NCBI GenBank assembly: GCA_026707945.1
Contig: JAPOVV010000054.1
Coordinates: 62,001-126,000, forward strand
DNA from: Gammaproteobacteria bacterium
GTDB taxonomy: Bacteria; Pseudomonadota; Gammaproteobacteria; Pseudomonadales; Azotimanducaceae
Length of the DNA stretch: 64,000 nt
Direction of reading: 5' to 3'
In this document: positions 25,801 through 34,937 of the stretch, one piece after another
Layout: the number at the start of each line of letters is the position of its first letter
How positions within the stretch are numbered: the stretch's first letter is position 1
Position numbers and translations under genes: made by a program
Notes under the pieces: generated by a model
The model's input: the letters and a program-made list of their open reading frames with translations, nothing else
The model's database searches: none
Told to the model about the DNA's origin: nothing

Positions 25801-26262
25801 TTACGACGATAACTTTCGCTTTGCACCCAGTTTCGCGTTGATGAAATCAGTGTGTGTGAGGTAAAGTAATTCCGCTATCTTGCGAATTACGCCTTCCTCG
25901 TAGTGAAATGCGCTGCCATCGAATGCGTTTAAACGCCAAAGATTCTCCAGCAGACGTTTTCGTTCTTGGGTGTTGAGTTGCTCATTCAGCGTTCGCGTAA
26001 ATGGGAATATACTCGAAATCTCCTGATGTTCGAGCTTCGCTTCCGCAATCACGGCTTCGACTTGGCTCGCGGAAATGTCATAGAGCGCGATCAAGGAATT
26101 GCGAATCAGATCGAGTTCGCGCTCTTCAATCTCGTGGTCAGCCCAAGCAACTTCGAGCAATAACATTGCGGCAGCGAGCGCGATTTGTTGATCATCTGAA
26201 TCGGATTCGATCGAATCATCGTTGACCCGGCGAGCAAATGCGGCTTTGAATCGGTTCAACAT
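25801..26262 (-). CDS. TerB-family (tellurite-resistance TerB-like) protein
   Basis: 153 residues, soluble and helical. The pattern AAAMLLLEVAWADHEIEERELDLIRNSL at the start and AFHYEEGVIRKIAELLYLTHTDFINAK at the end match the two halves of the TerB fold with their acidic metal-binding D/E residues (ADHEIEERE; HYEE). TerB-like domains occur in stress-response and phage-defence-linked operons, but isolated copies also exist in ordinary chromosomes. It lies just downstream of dusA, 31 bp apart on the same strand. Confidence 0.75.
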   Translation of the reverse strand: MLNRFKAAFARRVNDDSIESDSDDQQIALAAAMLLLEVAWADHEIEERELDLIRNSLIALYDISASQVEAVIAEAKLEHQEISSIFPFTRTLNEQLNTQERKRLLENLWRLNAFDGSAFHYEEGVIRKIAELLYLTHTDFINAKLGAKRKLSS

Positions 26263-26293
26263 ATGCGATTTTTCGCGCTACCAATTCCCCGAA

Positions 26294-27421
26294 CTACGCA
26301 ATGAGATGAACGTCTGGTTCACGAAGTTCGGTCGATCTGATCGACGCCGACTTGACGAGATTCTCCATCGCATCGTCGAACGTCTCAATCGTTGCCTCCG
26401 GACGATTGGCGTGAGTGGAGAGGTGCTGGCGGAAGCGTTTTGCACCCTGCACGCCGTGAAACAAGCTGAGCATGTGTCGGGTCATCGCGCGTAATGGCAC
26501 AGCTAGTTCGAGTTGCTCGACCATGTATTCGCGATAGCGCTTCGCGATATGCCAAGGAGAGTAATCTTTCAATTCACCATACACAGACGCGTGCATCGAG
26601 GCGAGTATGTCTGGACGATTGAGCGCGATACGTCCTACCATGACACGGTCGATCCAGGATCGAACTTGCTCGATATGCGAGACATCAATTAAACCCCCGT
26701 TGAGCGTGAACGTAATATCCGGCACGTCGTGTTGCAGTCGTTTGACCATCTCCCAATCGAGCGGGGGTACATTCAGGTTGTAGCGAGTGGACGCACCGCT
26801 CAGGTTTGCGATCCTAGCGTGCACGATGATGCCGTCCACACCACAATCGGCTAAGCCCTTGGCGAAGGCGAGCAGCTGCTCGTATCCACTGACGCGGTCG
26901 GTACCGAGTCGACACTTCACCGTAACCGGTAGTTCTGAAGCTTGTTTCATAGCTCGCACGATGGCAAATACCTCGCCCGGTCGTTCCATGAGGCATGCGC
27001 CAAAACCTCCACTCTTGACTCTTTTGGACGGACAACCGACGTTGAAATTGACGGCGTCGTAGCCAAATTCAGCGACGATTTGTGTCGCGTCACCTACGAT
27101 CGAAGGGTCCGCACCTGCGATTTGAGCAATGACAGGCTGTTCTACTGTCGAAAACTTGAGAATTCGATCGGCGTTACCGTATACGATGGCTTGCGCGACC
27201 AGCATTTCGGTATAGAGCGTTGCTTTCGGTGCTATAAGTCGAAGCAATCGGCGACAATGGCGGTCTGTGTGGTCCACCATAGGCGCGATGCTCAGCGCAT
27301 TTAGGTGGGCAAAAGCTTCATAATGTGTCAAATATGGAGAAAAATCCATTTTTTCTGCGAAATGTTCGTTTTTCTCACTGATTTCCGCTAAAATGCCACG
27401 ATTCAAACGCTCGGATTGCAA
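26294..27421 (-). CDS. dusA: tRNA-dihydrouridine(20/20a) synthase DusA
   Basis: 375 residues as drawn; a start at the internal ATG 27349 (MDFSPY...) is also possible and would leave room for promoters. Diagnostic features are SIAPMVDHTDRHCRRLLRLI at the N terminus, NVGCPSKRVKSGGFGACLM with the catalytic cysteine, VTVKCRLGTD, and IIVHARIANLSGASTRYN, then VMVGRIALNRP in the C-terminal half. The enzyme reduces uridine 20 of tRNA with FMN and NADPH. It is divergent from lpxC, the two outermost starts being only two bases apart. Confidence 0.9.
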   Translation of the reverse strand: MQSERLNRGILAEISEKNEHFAEKMDFSPYLTHYEAFAHLNALSIAPMVDHTDRHCRRLLRLIAPKATLYTEMLVAQAIVYGNADRILKFSTVEQPVIAQIAGADPSIVGDATQIVAEFGYDAVNFNVGCPSKRVKSGGFGACLMERPGEVFAIVRAMKQASELPVTVKCRLGTDRVSGYEQLLAFAKGLADCGVDGIIVHARIANLSGASTRYNLNVPPLDWEMVKRLQHDVPDITFTLNGGLIDVSHIEQVRSWIDRVMVGRIALNRPDILASMHASVYGELKDYSPWHIAKRYREYMVEQLELAVPLRAMTRHMLSLFHGVQGAKRFRQHLSTHANRPEATIETFDDAMENLVKSASIRSTELREPDVHLIA

Positions 27422-27423
27422 TC

Positions 27424-28320
27424 GTGCCCATGGATCGGGTTAATCAAAAAACAGTTGCCGACGACATCTATATTGTCGGTAAAGGCGTGCATTCAGGTAA
27501 ATCCTGTGCGATGGCGATTCGACCGGCGGGTGCGAATACAGGTATCCGCTTTCTTCGTACCGATACCAATCGTTCGGTAAAAGCTCATACCTCCAACGTA
27601 ATCGACACCCAGCTGTCAACGTCGTTGAGCGGGAATCATAGTGAAGTTGACGTATCTACGGTCGAGCATTTGATGTATGCGCTGTGGGTCACAGAGATCG
27701 ATAACGCATTAATTTCCTTGAACGGTGGAGAAGTTCCAGTCCAAGACGGTAGCGCACTCTCCTATGTTGAAGCAATCAGAAAAACTGGCGTCGTGTCAAG
27801 CCATGTTCCTCGCAAGTGGTTGCGCGTTACTCAGGCGACGAAAGTTACTTCCGAAGACGCCTATACGATACTGAAACCGTACGATGGTTTCAAAATTTCC
27901 TATACATTCGAACACGACAGCCCTGTCTTTGATCCATTCCCGAAATATCTGGAACTTGACAGTCTGCGAAGCGCTGATTTCGATGCAGAGCTGACTGGCG
28001 CACGAACGTTTGGCGAATTCAAAGATCTCGCCATGGCCAACCGAATTGGCAAGTGCTTAGGCTCCGATTTGACGAACTCGATCGGTCTCGACGACGCCGG
28101 CGTTATGAATGAGGAAGGATTGCGGTTCGAGGATGAATTCGTACGCCACAAAATGCTGGACGCGATTGGTGATTTGTATCTACTAGGAATGCCCGTTTTG
28201 GGTGAATTTGTCGGTTATCGATCGGGTCACCATCTCAACTCGTTGCTCACTAAGACGCTTCTCGACCACCCGCATCATTTCGAAATAGTCAATACCGAAT
28301 TTAGCGCTGCTGCCGTTTAG
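27424..28320 (+). CDS. lpxC: UDP-3-O-acyl-N-acetylglucosamine deacetylase LpxC
   Basis: 298 residues from GTG 27424 (or ATG 27430). Zinc ligands and catalytic residues are all visible: STVEHLMYALW (His near 80), RHKMLDAIGDLYLLG (His and Asp) and SGHHLNSLL (catalytic His). N-terminal VGKGVHSGKSCAMAIRPAGANTGIRFLR is the expected first strand pair. LpxC carries out the committed step of lipid A synthesis in the cytoplasm. In many Gammaproteobacteria lpxC follows ftsZ; here it stands alone beside dusA. Confidence 0.93.
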   Translation: MPMDRVNQKTVADDIYIVGKGVHSGKSCAMAIRPAGANTGIRFLRTDTNRSVKAHTSNVIDTQLSTSLSGNHSEVDVSTVEHLMYALWVTEIDNALISLNGGEVPVQDGSALSYVEAIRKTGVVSSHVPRKWLRVTQATKVTSEDAYTILKPYDGFKISYTFEHDSPVFDPFPKYLELDSLRSADFDAELTGARTFGEFKDLAMANRIGKCLGSDLTNSIGLDDAGVMNEEGLRFEDEFVRHKMLDAIGDLYLLGMPVLGEFVGYRSGHHLNSLLTKTLLDHPHHFEIVNTEFSAAAV

Positions 28321-28490
28321 ACCGCATTCAGAACGGTCGAGCTAGCGCAACAAATATGCTGGTTTTGTTGGTGATCTTAAGCTAACAAAGTGCATAATCC
28401 GACGGCAAGCAAATCTCAATAGATACGCTCAAGAATTAAGGCATGCACGACATGCCATTACGTAATCGTTAATTCGTTAAGGGGAAAGCG

Positions 28491-28832
28491 ATGAGGCGAA
28501 ATATCGCAACTTGGATCGTAGTCTGCATAGTCACGGCAATGATCCAGTCATCCGCGATTGCATCAGGGTCGATTCGACCGGGTGGCGCCATTAGTCCACG
28601 TGATGCATACACGCAAGGTAAGGCATTAACGTTTCAAAAACTCGTATGTGCGACTTGCCCAATTTCGAAAGGTGAGCTGAATCGTGAACGTGCAGTCAGC
28701 TTGAAGAACAGTTTAGAGGCGAGGGATGAGAGCGTCAAACCTGGAACGCCGGATGACGAACATATCAAAGTGCTCGATCGAGACGAACAGGAAATGGTGC
28801 ACTACTACCTGAAACGCCGTTACAAGCTCTAG
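28491..28832 (+). CDS. Small secreted protein with CxxC motif
   Basis: 113 residues. A signal peptide (MRRNIATWIVVCIVTAMIQSSAIA) is followed by a mature part of about 88 residues with LVCATCPISKGELNRERAV: a CxxC pair but no following histidine, so it is not a c-type haem site. The C terminus is charged (DEQEMVHYYLKRRYKL). The next gene, an outer-membrane barrel, starts 23 bp downstream, so the two probably form an operon. A metal-binding or disulfide role is possible; no family was recognised. AAGGGGAAAG just upstream of the ATG is a good ribosome-binding site. Confidence 0.6.
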   Translation: MRRNIATWIVVCIVTAMIQSSAIASGSIRPGGAISPRDAYTQGKALTFQKLVCATCPISKGELNRERAVSLKNSLEARDESVKPGTPDDEHIKVLDRDEQEMVHYYLKRRYKL

Positions 28833-28855
28833 CGGCTGATGTAGGAATACCCGAT

Positions 28856-29773
28856 ATGAATAAGACACGAATTTCGATTGCACTCGTGGCGACCGGTTTG
28901 CTAGCAATAGCGCCTTCGGCGTTAGCCGACGGATCCGTTTGGCTGCCCGCACCAGGGACAGGCACTATGACGGTGTCTTACGTTTCGCAGTCGGCGGACA
29001 ACATGTGGGTCGGAAAGAACGGTCCTAACCCGATACCCTTTCGGGGTCTGGATCAAAGCACGATCAGTATCCATGGGACCTACGGTTTCTCGGACGCAGT
29101 TTCACTTGATGTCAGCGTCGGCAGGTCTGAAGTCTCACCGAAACATGGCCGACCGATACCGCTTTCCACCGATGGGCTCACCGATACGGAAGTAGGCGTT
29201 ACATGGCGCTTTCTTGACGAAGTCGTGACCGGCGGACCTAGTGCCGCGGTGAGATTTGGTGCGATCCTTGCGGGGAATTACGACGTTGGTGGTAACGGAC
29301 CCGCGGAAGTGATGGGCGATGTAAATCGCGTCGGCGCTGGACCCACGGCGATCGGCGACGGTGCAGGTGGCATCGAACTCTCCGGGATCATTGGGAAGGT
29401 GATCAACAATCGGCTCGCGCTGTCTGCCGAACTGGGTGTACGTAATCGGTCGGGAGATGTACCGCGCGAGACGTTTATGAATTTCGACGCGCACTTGATT
29501 GCCCGTGACAATCTGGTGCTAAGCGCGCAATACCATATTCAGGCGTCATCGGGCGACATCGATATAGGTCCTCCTCCGGGGCCTGGTGCACATGGCATGC
29601 ATTGGGACCAATTCCCGTTTGTCGCGGAAGACATTAAGCGCATTTCCCTTGGTGCGACGTTGGCGTTAAATACGGTTGACATCGGGGTACATTGGTTCAA
29701 CGTACTCGACGGACGAAACACCGCGGAATTCAAGGCCTTTGGCGGAACATTGACCTACAACTTCGGTCAATAG
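28856..29773 (+). CDS. Outer-membrane beta-barrel protein (transporter-like)
   Basis: 305 residues with a signal peptide (MNKTRISIALVATGLLAIAPSALA). The mature sequence has alternating hydrophobic strands with aromatic girdles and a C-terminal FGGTLTYNFGQ, ending near an aromatic residue as barrel proteins do. It resembles MetA-pathway/phenol-degradation-like outer-membrane proteins (GTMTVSYVSQSAD, SLDVSVGRSEVS, VTWRFLDEVVTGG). The substrate is unknown. It is followed 20 bp later by an intrinsic terminator. Confidence 0.7.
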   Translation: MNKTRISIALVATGLLAIAPSALADGSVWLPAPGTGTMTVSYVSQSADNMWVGKNGPNPIPFRGLDQSTISIHGTYGFSDAVSLDVSVGRSEVSPKHGRPIPLSTDGLTDTEVGVTWRFLDEVVTGGPSAAVRFGAILAGNYDVGGNGPAEVMGDVNRVGAGPTAIGDGAGGIELSGIIGKVINNRLALSAELGVRNRSGDVPRETFMNFDAHLIARDNLVLSAQYHIQASSGDIDIGPPPGPGAHGMHWDQFPFVAEDIKRISLGATLALNTVDIGVHWFNVLDGRNTAEFKAFGGTLTYNFGQ

Positions 29774-29792
29774 CCCGCAGCATAAACTTTGT

Positions 29793-29829
29793 AACGCTCG
29801 GTAGCCAGCATGGCTTCCGAGCGTTTTTT
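29793..29829 (+). terminator. Rho-independent terminator after barrel-protein gene
   Basis: CGCTCGG (29795-29801) pairs with CCGAGCG (29817-29823); an inner AGCC/GGCT pair extends the stem, and six T residues follow directly. It is the best intrinsic terminator in the window. Confidence 0.85.
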
Positions 29830-29867
29830 GTGCCGAATTTCGCCATCGATCGTGCTAGGGCGCTGAC

Positions 29868-32042
29868 ATGAAAGCAAGTCGAATCATTCTCTTTGTAGTA
29901 GTCGCACTACTCATCGCGTCGTTTTTTGTGTTTGATCTGAAGGAGTTCTTCACCGTTGACTTCTTTGAGACTCAAAGAGATGCCATAACAGCGTTTCAAA
30001 ACGAAAACCCATGGCTTGTCGTGATCGGCTTCTTTCTGATCTACGTGTTGGTGACAGGGACATCGTTACCTGGTGCAGCCATCCTCACCCTTATCGCGGG
30101 TGCTTTATTCGGATTAGTGCAAGGCGTGATCCTGGTTTCGTTCGCGAGCACGATTGGAGCGACGATGGCGTTCACGATCACGCGGTTCTTATTCCGAGAT
30201 GTCGTTCGGAATCGATTCGGACAGTATCTAACTGCGATCGATCGCGGCGTTGAGAGAGAGGGGGCGTTCTACCTGTTCGCATTGCGACTAGTACCTGCGG
30301 TACCGTTTTTCGTCGTTAACTTAGTGATGGCGCTAACGCCGATCTCGACATGGCGCTTCTATTGGGTTAGCCAGCTAGGAATGCTCTTTGGCACGATCGT
30401 GTATGTGAACGCGGGCGCAGAACTGGGTCAGATCGAGTCCTTAGGAGACATCCTGTCGCCAGGACTTTGGATCTCCTTCGTTTTGCTTGGCTTGGCACCA
30501 CTTCTTGCTAAGAAAATCCTTGATTTCATCAAATCGCGCAAGGTCATGAGAAAGTTCAAGAAACCCAAACATTTCGATAACAACCTGGTGGTCATTGGCG
30601 CAGGTTCAGGTGGGTTGGTCGCAGCACTGATCGCTGCGACAGTTAAAGCGAAGGTAACGTTGATCGAACGCCATCGCATGGGTGGCGATTGCTTGAATAC
30701 GGGTTGCGTACCAAGCAAGTCTCTGTTGCGTTCTGCCAAGATGTTGTCCTACGCAGCACGTGCGAAAGAGTTCGGATTCGAGAGCACCAATGTGACGTTT
30801 GAATTCGACAAGGTAATGGATCGCGTTCAGCGTGTCATTAAGAAGATTGAGCCGAACGATTCGGTTGAGCGATACACGGGGCTTGGCGTGAACTGCGTGA
30901 TGGGGGACGCGAAGATCACGTCACCGTACAGCGTTGCCGTTGACGGACAGGAGATCACGACGCGCAATATCGTCATTGCCACCGGTGGGGCGCCGTTCGT
31001 TCCGCCGATTCCGGGTTTGGAGGAAGCCGGTTATTTCACATCTGACACCATATGGGAACTTCGAACCGTGCCGGCTCGATTCTTGGTACTGGGCGGTGGT
31101 CCGATCGGAAGCGAATTAGCCCAAGCTTTCTCTCGATTTGGATCCGAAGTCGCTATCGTCGAGCAAGCGCCACACCTATTGATGCGTGAGGACGACGATG
31201 TGAGCGAGCTATTGGCCGAACAGTTTGAGTCAGAAGGCATTCGACTCTTGACTCACCACACAGCCTTGCGGGTTGAAGTCAACGATGGCGAACGGGTTCT
31301 GGTTTGCTTGAAGGACGAAGAATCGGAAATTCGGGTGCCATTCGACGCGATCTTGGTCGCGGTGGGTCGAAAACCGAATACCGAAGGACTTGGCCTTGAG
31401 GACGTTGGGGTCGCTGTCGGCGAGAAAGGTGAAATCGTGGTCGACGAGTTTCTGCGAACCAATGTGCCGACGATCTATGCGTGCGGCGACGCGATTGGAC
31501 CTTATCAGTTCACGCACACTGCTTCTCACGAAGCTTGGTACGCGTCAGTCAATCCACTGTTCGGTCCGTTCAAGCGATTCAAGGCGGACTATTCGGTGAT
31601 TCCGTGGACGACATTCACCGACCCGGAAGTCGGACGAGTGGGGATCAATGAAAAGGAAGCGCGTCAAAGAGGCATCGAGGTCGAAGTCACCCGATTTGAA
31701 CTAGATGATCTTGACCGCGCACTCGCCGACGAGGAAGGACGCGGTTTCGTCAAGGTCGTAACACCACCTGGAAAGGATCGAATTCTTGGTGCAACCATCG
31801 TTGGTCACCATGCGGGCGATCTTCTTGCGGAATTTATCGCAGCGATGAAGTGGGGCAAAGGCTTGAAGGCGTTAATGGGAACGATTCACATCTATCCGAC
31901 GCTGGCTGAAGCCAACAAATTTGCGGCGAGTACGTGGCGCAAGAAACACGCACCCGAGAACTTACTCGCATGGGTAGCACGCTTTCACAATTTACGCCGA
32001 GGTTTAAGAGCAAAAGGTAATAACGTCGCGAAGCAAGTATGA
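29868..32042 (+). CDS. TVP38/DedA-like membrane domain fused to FAD disulfide oxidoreductase
   Basis: 724 residues. Residues 1-215 are a TVP38/TMEM64 (SNARE-associated) membrane module: LVTGTSLPGAAILTLIAGALFG, then FLFALRLVPAVPFFVVNLVMA-like and YWVSQLGMLFGTIVYVNAGA. From about 232 a complete class-I pyridine nucleotide-disulfide oxidoreductase follows: NNLVVIGAGSGGLVAALIAA (FAD), GGDCLNTGCVPSKSLL (redox disulfide), FLVLGGGPIGSELAQAF (NAD(P)), VPTIYACGDAIGPYQFTHTA, and the interface domain with GTIHIYPTLAEANKFAA. It resembles mercuric-reductase-like proteins known as such fusions. The substrate is unknown; the pairing puts the reductase at the membrane. Confidence 0.85.
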   Translation: MKASRIILFVVVALLIASFFVFDLKEFFTVDFFETQRDAITAFQNENPWLVVIGFFLIYVLVTGTSLPGAAILTLIAGALFGLVQGVILVSFASTIGATMAFTITRFLFRDVVRNRFGQYLTAIDRGVEREGAFYLFALRLVPAVPFFVVNLVMALTPISTWRFYWVSQLGMLFGTIVYVNAGAELGQIESLGDILSPGLWISFVLLGLAPLLAKKILDFIKSRKVMRKFKKPKHFDNNLVVIGAGSGGLVAALIAATVKAKVTLIERHRMGGDCLNTGCVPSKSLLRSAKMLSYAARAKEFGFESTNVTFEFDKVMDRVQRVIKKIEPNDSVERYTGLGVNCVMGDAKITSPYSVAVDGQEITTRNIVIATGGAPFVPPIPGLEEAGYFTSDTIWELRTVPARFLVLGGGPIGSELAQAFSRFGSEVAIVEQAPHLLMREDDDVSELLAEQFESEGIRLLTHHTALRVEVNDGERVLVCLKDEESEIRVPFDAILVAVGRKPNTEGLGLEDVGVAVGEKGEIVVDEFLRTNVPTIYACGDAIGPYQFTHTASHEAWYASVNPLFGPFKRFKADYSVIPWTTFTDPEVGRVGINEKEARQRGIEVEVTRFELDDLDRALADEEGRGFVKVVTPPGKDRILGATIVGHHAGDLLAEFIAAMKWGKGLKALMGTIHIYPTLAEANKFAASTWRKKHAPENLLAWVARFHNLRRGLRAKGNNVAKQV

Positions 32043-32051
32043 CGTCATTAA

Positions 32052-32870
32052 TTAAGGTTGGTTGAGATCCCAGTCGTATTCATAGTCGATTGCGCCGCTA
32101 AAGTCCTCTAGTTGTGCGGCTAGATCAACGTCAGCGTACTTGATTAGATGAGCGATGACACCTTCCTCTGAGTCGCCGAAGTCATAGACCCACCAGTCGT
32201 AGATACTCGACAATACGATGAAGTCTTCGTCGACGACATCTACGCCGCGGGGGTGGTTCACATACGACCGAGCTCCCGCATCCAAGAGTGATTCCAGATT
32301 TGCGGCTGTATAGACATCGCTGGCGAGATTGGGACATCCGATACTTGCGCAGTTAACTGCATAGTGAATGCGTTCGTCTCGCCAAATAGACCTTAGGATG
32401 CCGTGTTCGATGTTGTCGAGCGTCAGATCCTGTCCGACGACGGTTGCGTGCACATCACGCCAAGGTCCCGACCGAGGAATCCAGCTTTCGTGAATTTCCT
32501 TTATGGAATCGACGGGATAGGCGTCGACCACGACCTTAACCGTTAACGCGTTGTAAAAGTTGATCCAGTAAGCCTTTTGCTCGGTACGCGAATAGTCGCG
32601 TGGATCAATGGATTGAAGATTGCCTAGGTATTCATTGAGCTTCGACATATCCTGCGGAGCCGCCTTGATCCCGGCATAGTCAAATCGATTGACGCCGGAC
32701 GCATGCTGCTTTAGATGCGTATTGAGTATCGATTGCCAAACGCTATGGTCGATCGTCTCCGCGTTTTGTTCATCACTCGCGTCCCAGAACGGAATTAACT
32801 CAGGCTTCTGCGCAGGAAATACGGTGACGGCAAAAATCGTACACGCCAGAATGTAAGTGAATGGTTTCAT
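32052..32870 (-). CDS. DUF547-containing secreted protein
   Basis: 272 residues with an N-terminal signal-like segment (MKPFTYILACTIFAVTVFPA). The DUF547 core is plain: EQKAYWINFYNALTVKVV, GPWRDVHATVVGQDLTLDNIEHGILRSIW, IHYAVNCASIGCPNLASDVY, and NHPRGVDV. DUF547 has unknown biochemistry. It is the last gene of a three-gene minus-strand operon with a GT2 and a GT-C glycosyltransferase, 3 bp after the GT2 gene, so a role in making or handling a surface glycan or lipid is likely (inference). Confidence 0.8.
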   Translation of the reverse strand: MKPFTYILACTIFAVTVFPAQKPELIPFWDASDEQNAETIDHSVWQSILNTHLKQHASGVNRFDYAGIKAAPQDMSKLNEYLGNLQSIDPRDYSRTEQKAYWINFYNALTVKVVVDAYPVDSIKEIHESWIPRSGPWRDVHATVVGQDLTLDNIEHGILRSIWRDERIHYAVNCASIGCPNLASDVYTAANLESLLDAGARSYVNHPRGVDVVDEDFIVLSSIYDWWVYDFGDSEEGVIAHLIKYADVDLAAQLEDFSGAIDYEYDWDLNQP

Positions 32871-32873
32871 TAA

Positions 32874-33611
32874 TTACCCTGATGTTTTCGTGTTGATGGA
32901 ACGTCGAATTGCCAGTTTTAAGATCATGCCGAGGATGCCGACACTAGCGCCAATGACACCACGTAACGTACCGCCAATCTTGGACTTGCCATGTCGCCTT
33001 TTTAATGTGCTGACCGGGACTTCAACGACCGTCATTTTCGACTGCAACGCTTTGATCTGCATTTCAACCGTCCAGCCGAACGTCTCGTCCTTCATTTGGA
33101 GCTTGGCCAGAGCCGATGAAGTAATTGCACGAAAGGGACCTAGATCTGTCGCCCGTTGTTGCCATAGTAATCGAATCAACAATCCGGCTACTCGATTGCC
33201 GATGACTTGAGGTAACGACAAAGCACCTGGTTCCATTTTGCCGAGGATACGGGACCCGATGACTAGATCCGCACCGTGTTGGATGGGATGTACCAGGCGT
33301 GTCGCTTCGCTCACATCGAATGCTTGATCGCCGTCTACAAACAGTACGACATCCACGGGATGCAGCGCGGCGATAGCGGTTAAGCAGGCGATGCCGTAGC
33401 CCGGCTTACTTTGACTAACCACACGAGCACCTGCTTCTCTTGCACGTTGAGCAGTTGCGTCAGCCGAGTTGTTGTCGCATACGACGATGTGATCGATTAA
33501 GCGATTGCCAGTTTCATTTCGTAGCTTGGTTAGCGCTTCAACAACTGGGCGAATGTTGTCTTCTTCATTCTGAGCTGGAATCACCGCACCAATGCTTAAG
33601 CCATCTAACAT
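32874..33611 (-). CDS. Family-2 glycosyltransferase (dolichol-phosphate-mannose-synthase-like)
   Basis: 245 residues. The GT-A Rossmann features are present: SIGAVIPAQNEEDNIRPVVE, IVVCDNNSADATAQRAREAG, VVLFVDGDQAF (the DxD-type metal motif), and GSRILGKMEPGA. C-terminal residues form one weak hydrophobic segment (GVIGASVGILGMILKLA). Such enzymes transfer a sugar from a nucleotide sugar to a polyprenyl phosphate, which the adjacent membrane transferase can use. It is the middle gene of the operon. Confidence 0.85.
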   Translation of the reverse strand: MLDGLSIGAVIPAQNEEDNIRPVVEALTKLRNETGNRLIDHIVVCDNNSADATAQRAREAGARVVSQSKPGYGIACLTAIAALHPVDVVLFVDGDQAFDVSEATRLVHPIQHGADLVIGSRILGKMEPGALSLPQVIGNRVAGLLIRLLWQQRATDLGPFRAITSSALAKLQMKDETFGWTVEMQIKALQSKMTVVEVPVSTLKRRHGKSKIGGTLRGVIGASVGILGMILKLAIRRSINTKTSG

Positions 33612-33629
33612 GATTTAGTCAATACGAAT

Positions 33630-34937
33630 CTATTGATTTTTTGAATAGTTACGTTGCATGTCCCATAGCAGCGCGGTCGCAATTAGACCGAACTCGGCTA
33701 ATCGAGCCCACAAAGGTTGGGCGTACGCTTGCATTTCGTAATCGCCGAGATGTAACCCGGTGATATATGAAAGTAAGAGCGCGACCGACGCAGTCCACGC
33801 CCACCGGGAAGGGTAGATTGCCGCGAAAGGAAGCACCCACAACATATACCATGCATTAAAAACCGGCGCTGCGACAAAAAGTGCCGCAAAAATCCAATCT
33901 CCGCGTGGAATAAGGGTGTCTTCTCTTACGTGCACGCGAAGCCAGTAGATGAAAAATGCCCCGTACAACACCCCGAGAAGCAGTTTGGCCGTCGTCGACG
34001 GAACCACCAGAGAGAGTAGCGCGTATATGGACGCGTTGAACTCCCATTTTTGCACGAAAACAATAAAGGAATCCAAATCTGTCGCACCGGTGATTAAAAA
34101 CGGTGCGTAAAGCAATCCAACCGTCGCTACAAAATAAATCCAGTGTCGCGGACGCGCGCGGCAAAGCACAAACGGTACCAACGCTAGGGCGAACAGCTTT
34201 GCGCCGACGGCAAAACCTAAGCACACTGCTGCTAATCCTTCGCGTTCTTTTGTGGCTAGGACGATAGCAGCGAGCAGCAAACAGACTCCGAGGCTATCTG
34301 GGTGTGCGGTGAACGCGATTTCTTTTATTACCAAGGGACACCATGCATAAAGCATGACGTTTCGGGCTGGTGTAAGTCGGGTCAGTAGATAGAGGATCGC
34401 CAGATCGACTAGGATCAATAGACCTTGTAGGACACTGACATTACCGGCATTCAGAAGGAATCCGAGGAGAAACAACAGTTGCGTTGTTGGTCCGTATATC
34501 GTTGGCAAATCCGGATTGTTGATTTGATGGAGCGTCTCCTGTAGTGCGGCCGGTACGCTCTGATCTAAGAAAAACGCTTCCGGAGCCGTACCGTAAGGTG
34601 TTCCAGCTTCCCAAAATCGATAACCGTCCCACAGATAGCGATAGAAATCGTCCTCGTAGAACGGTCCGCTGAGTAGACCACATAGGCGAAAGACGATCGC
34701 CCAGAAAAACAATCTTCCTAGTGAGATTGGTTCGTCCCGATGGACGAGATAGAGAAACAGAAAGAAGACTGGCGTAGCCGTCCAAATGACGATCCCATAG
34801 AAAGTCATCAACTCGGGTTCGCCTGCTTGTCCGGCTAGATAGGCGAGTGTCCCGTACCCAAAGGCGCAGCAGACTCCGGTAGCGTCGATGACGGAACGTG
34901 TTGAAATTCGTTCATCGCGCGACAGGAACGATCTCAT
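33630..34937 (-). CDS. Polytopic GT-C-type glycosyltransferase (mannosyltransferase-like)
   Basis: 435 residues with about ten hydrophobic helices. The acidic motif YEDDFYRYLWDGYRFWEAGTPYG sits in the first periplasmic loop, as in GT-C enzymes that use polyprenyl-phosphate sugars. Further parts are IYGPTTQLLFLLGFLLNAG and FNAWYMLWVLPFAAIYPSRWA. It begins the operon with a GT2 and a DUF547 gene. The sugar and acceptor are not known. Confidence 0.75.
   Translation of the reverse strand: MRSFLSRDERISTRSVIDATGVCCAFGYGTLAYLAGQAGEPELMTFYGIVIWTATPVFFLFLYLVHRDEPISLGRLFFWAIVFRLCGLLSGPFYEDDFYRYLWDGYRFWEAGTPYGTAPEAFFLDQSVPAALQETLHQINNPDLPTIYGPTTQLLFLLGFLLNAGNVSVLQGLLILVDLAILYLLTRLTPARNVMLYAWCPLVIKEIAFTAHPDSLGVCLLLAAIVLATKEREGLAAVCLGFAVGAKLFALALVPFVLCRARPRHWIYFVATVGLLYAPFLITGATDLDSFIVFVQKWEFNASIYALLSLVVPSTTAKLLLGVLYGAFFIYWLRVHVREDTLIPRGDWIFAALFVAAPVFNAWYMLWVLPFAAIYPSRWAWTASVALLLSYITGLHLGDYEMQAYAQPLWARLAEFGLIATALLWDMQRNYSKNQ

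Noticed and set aside
28348..28370. Weak hairpin after lpxC (CAACAAA/TTTGTTG)
   Set aside because: AT-rich stem with a 9-nt loop and no T-run at its base; not convincing as a terminator.
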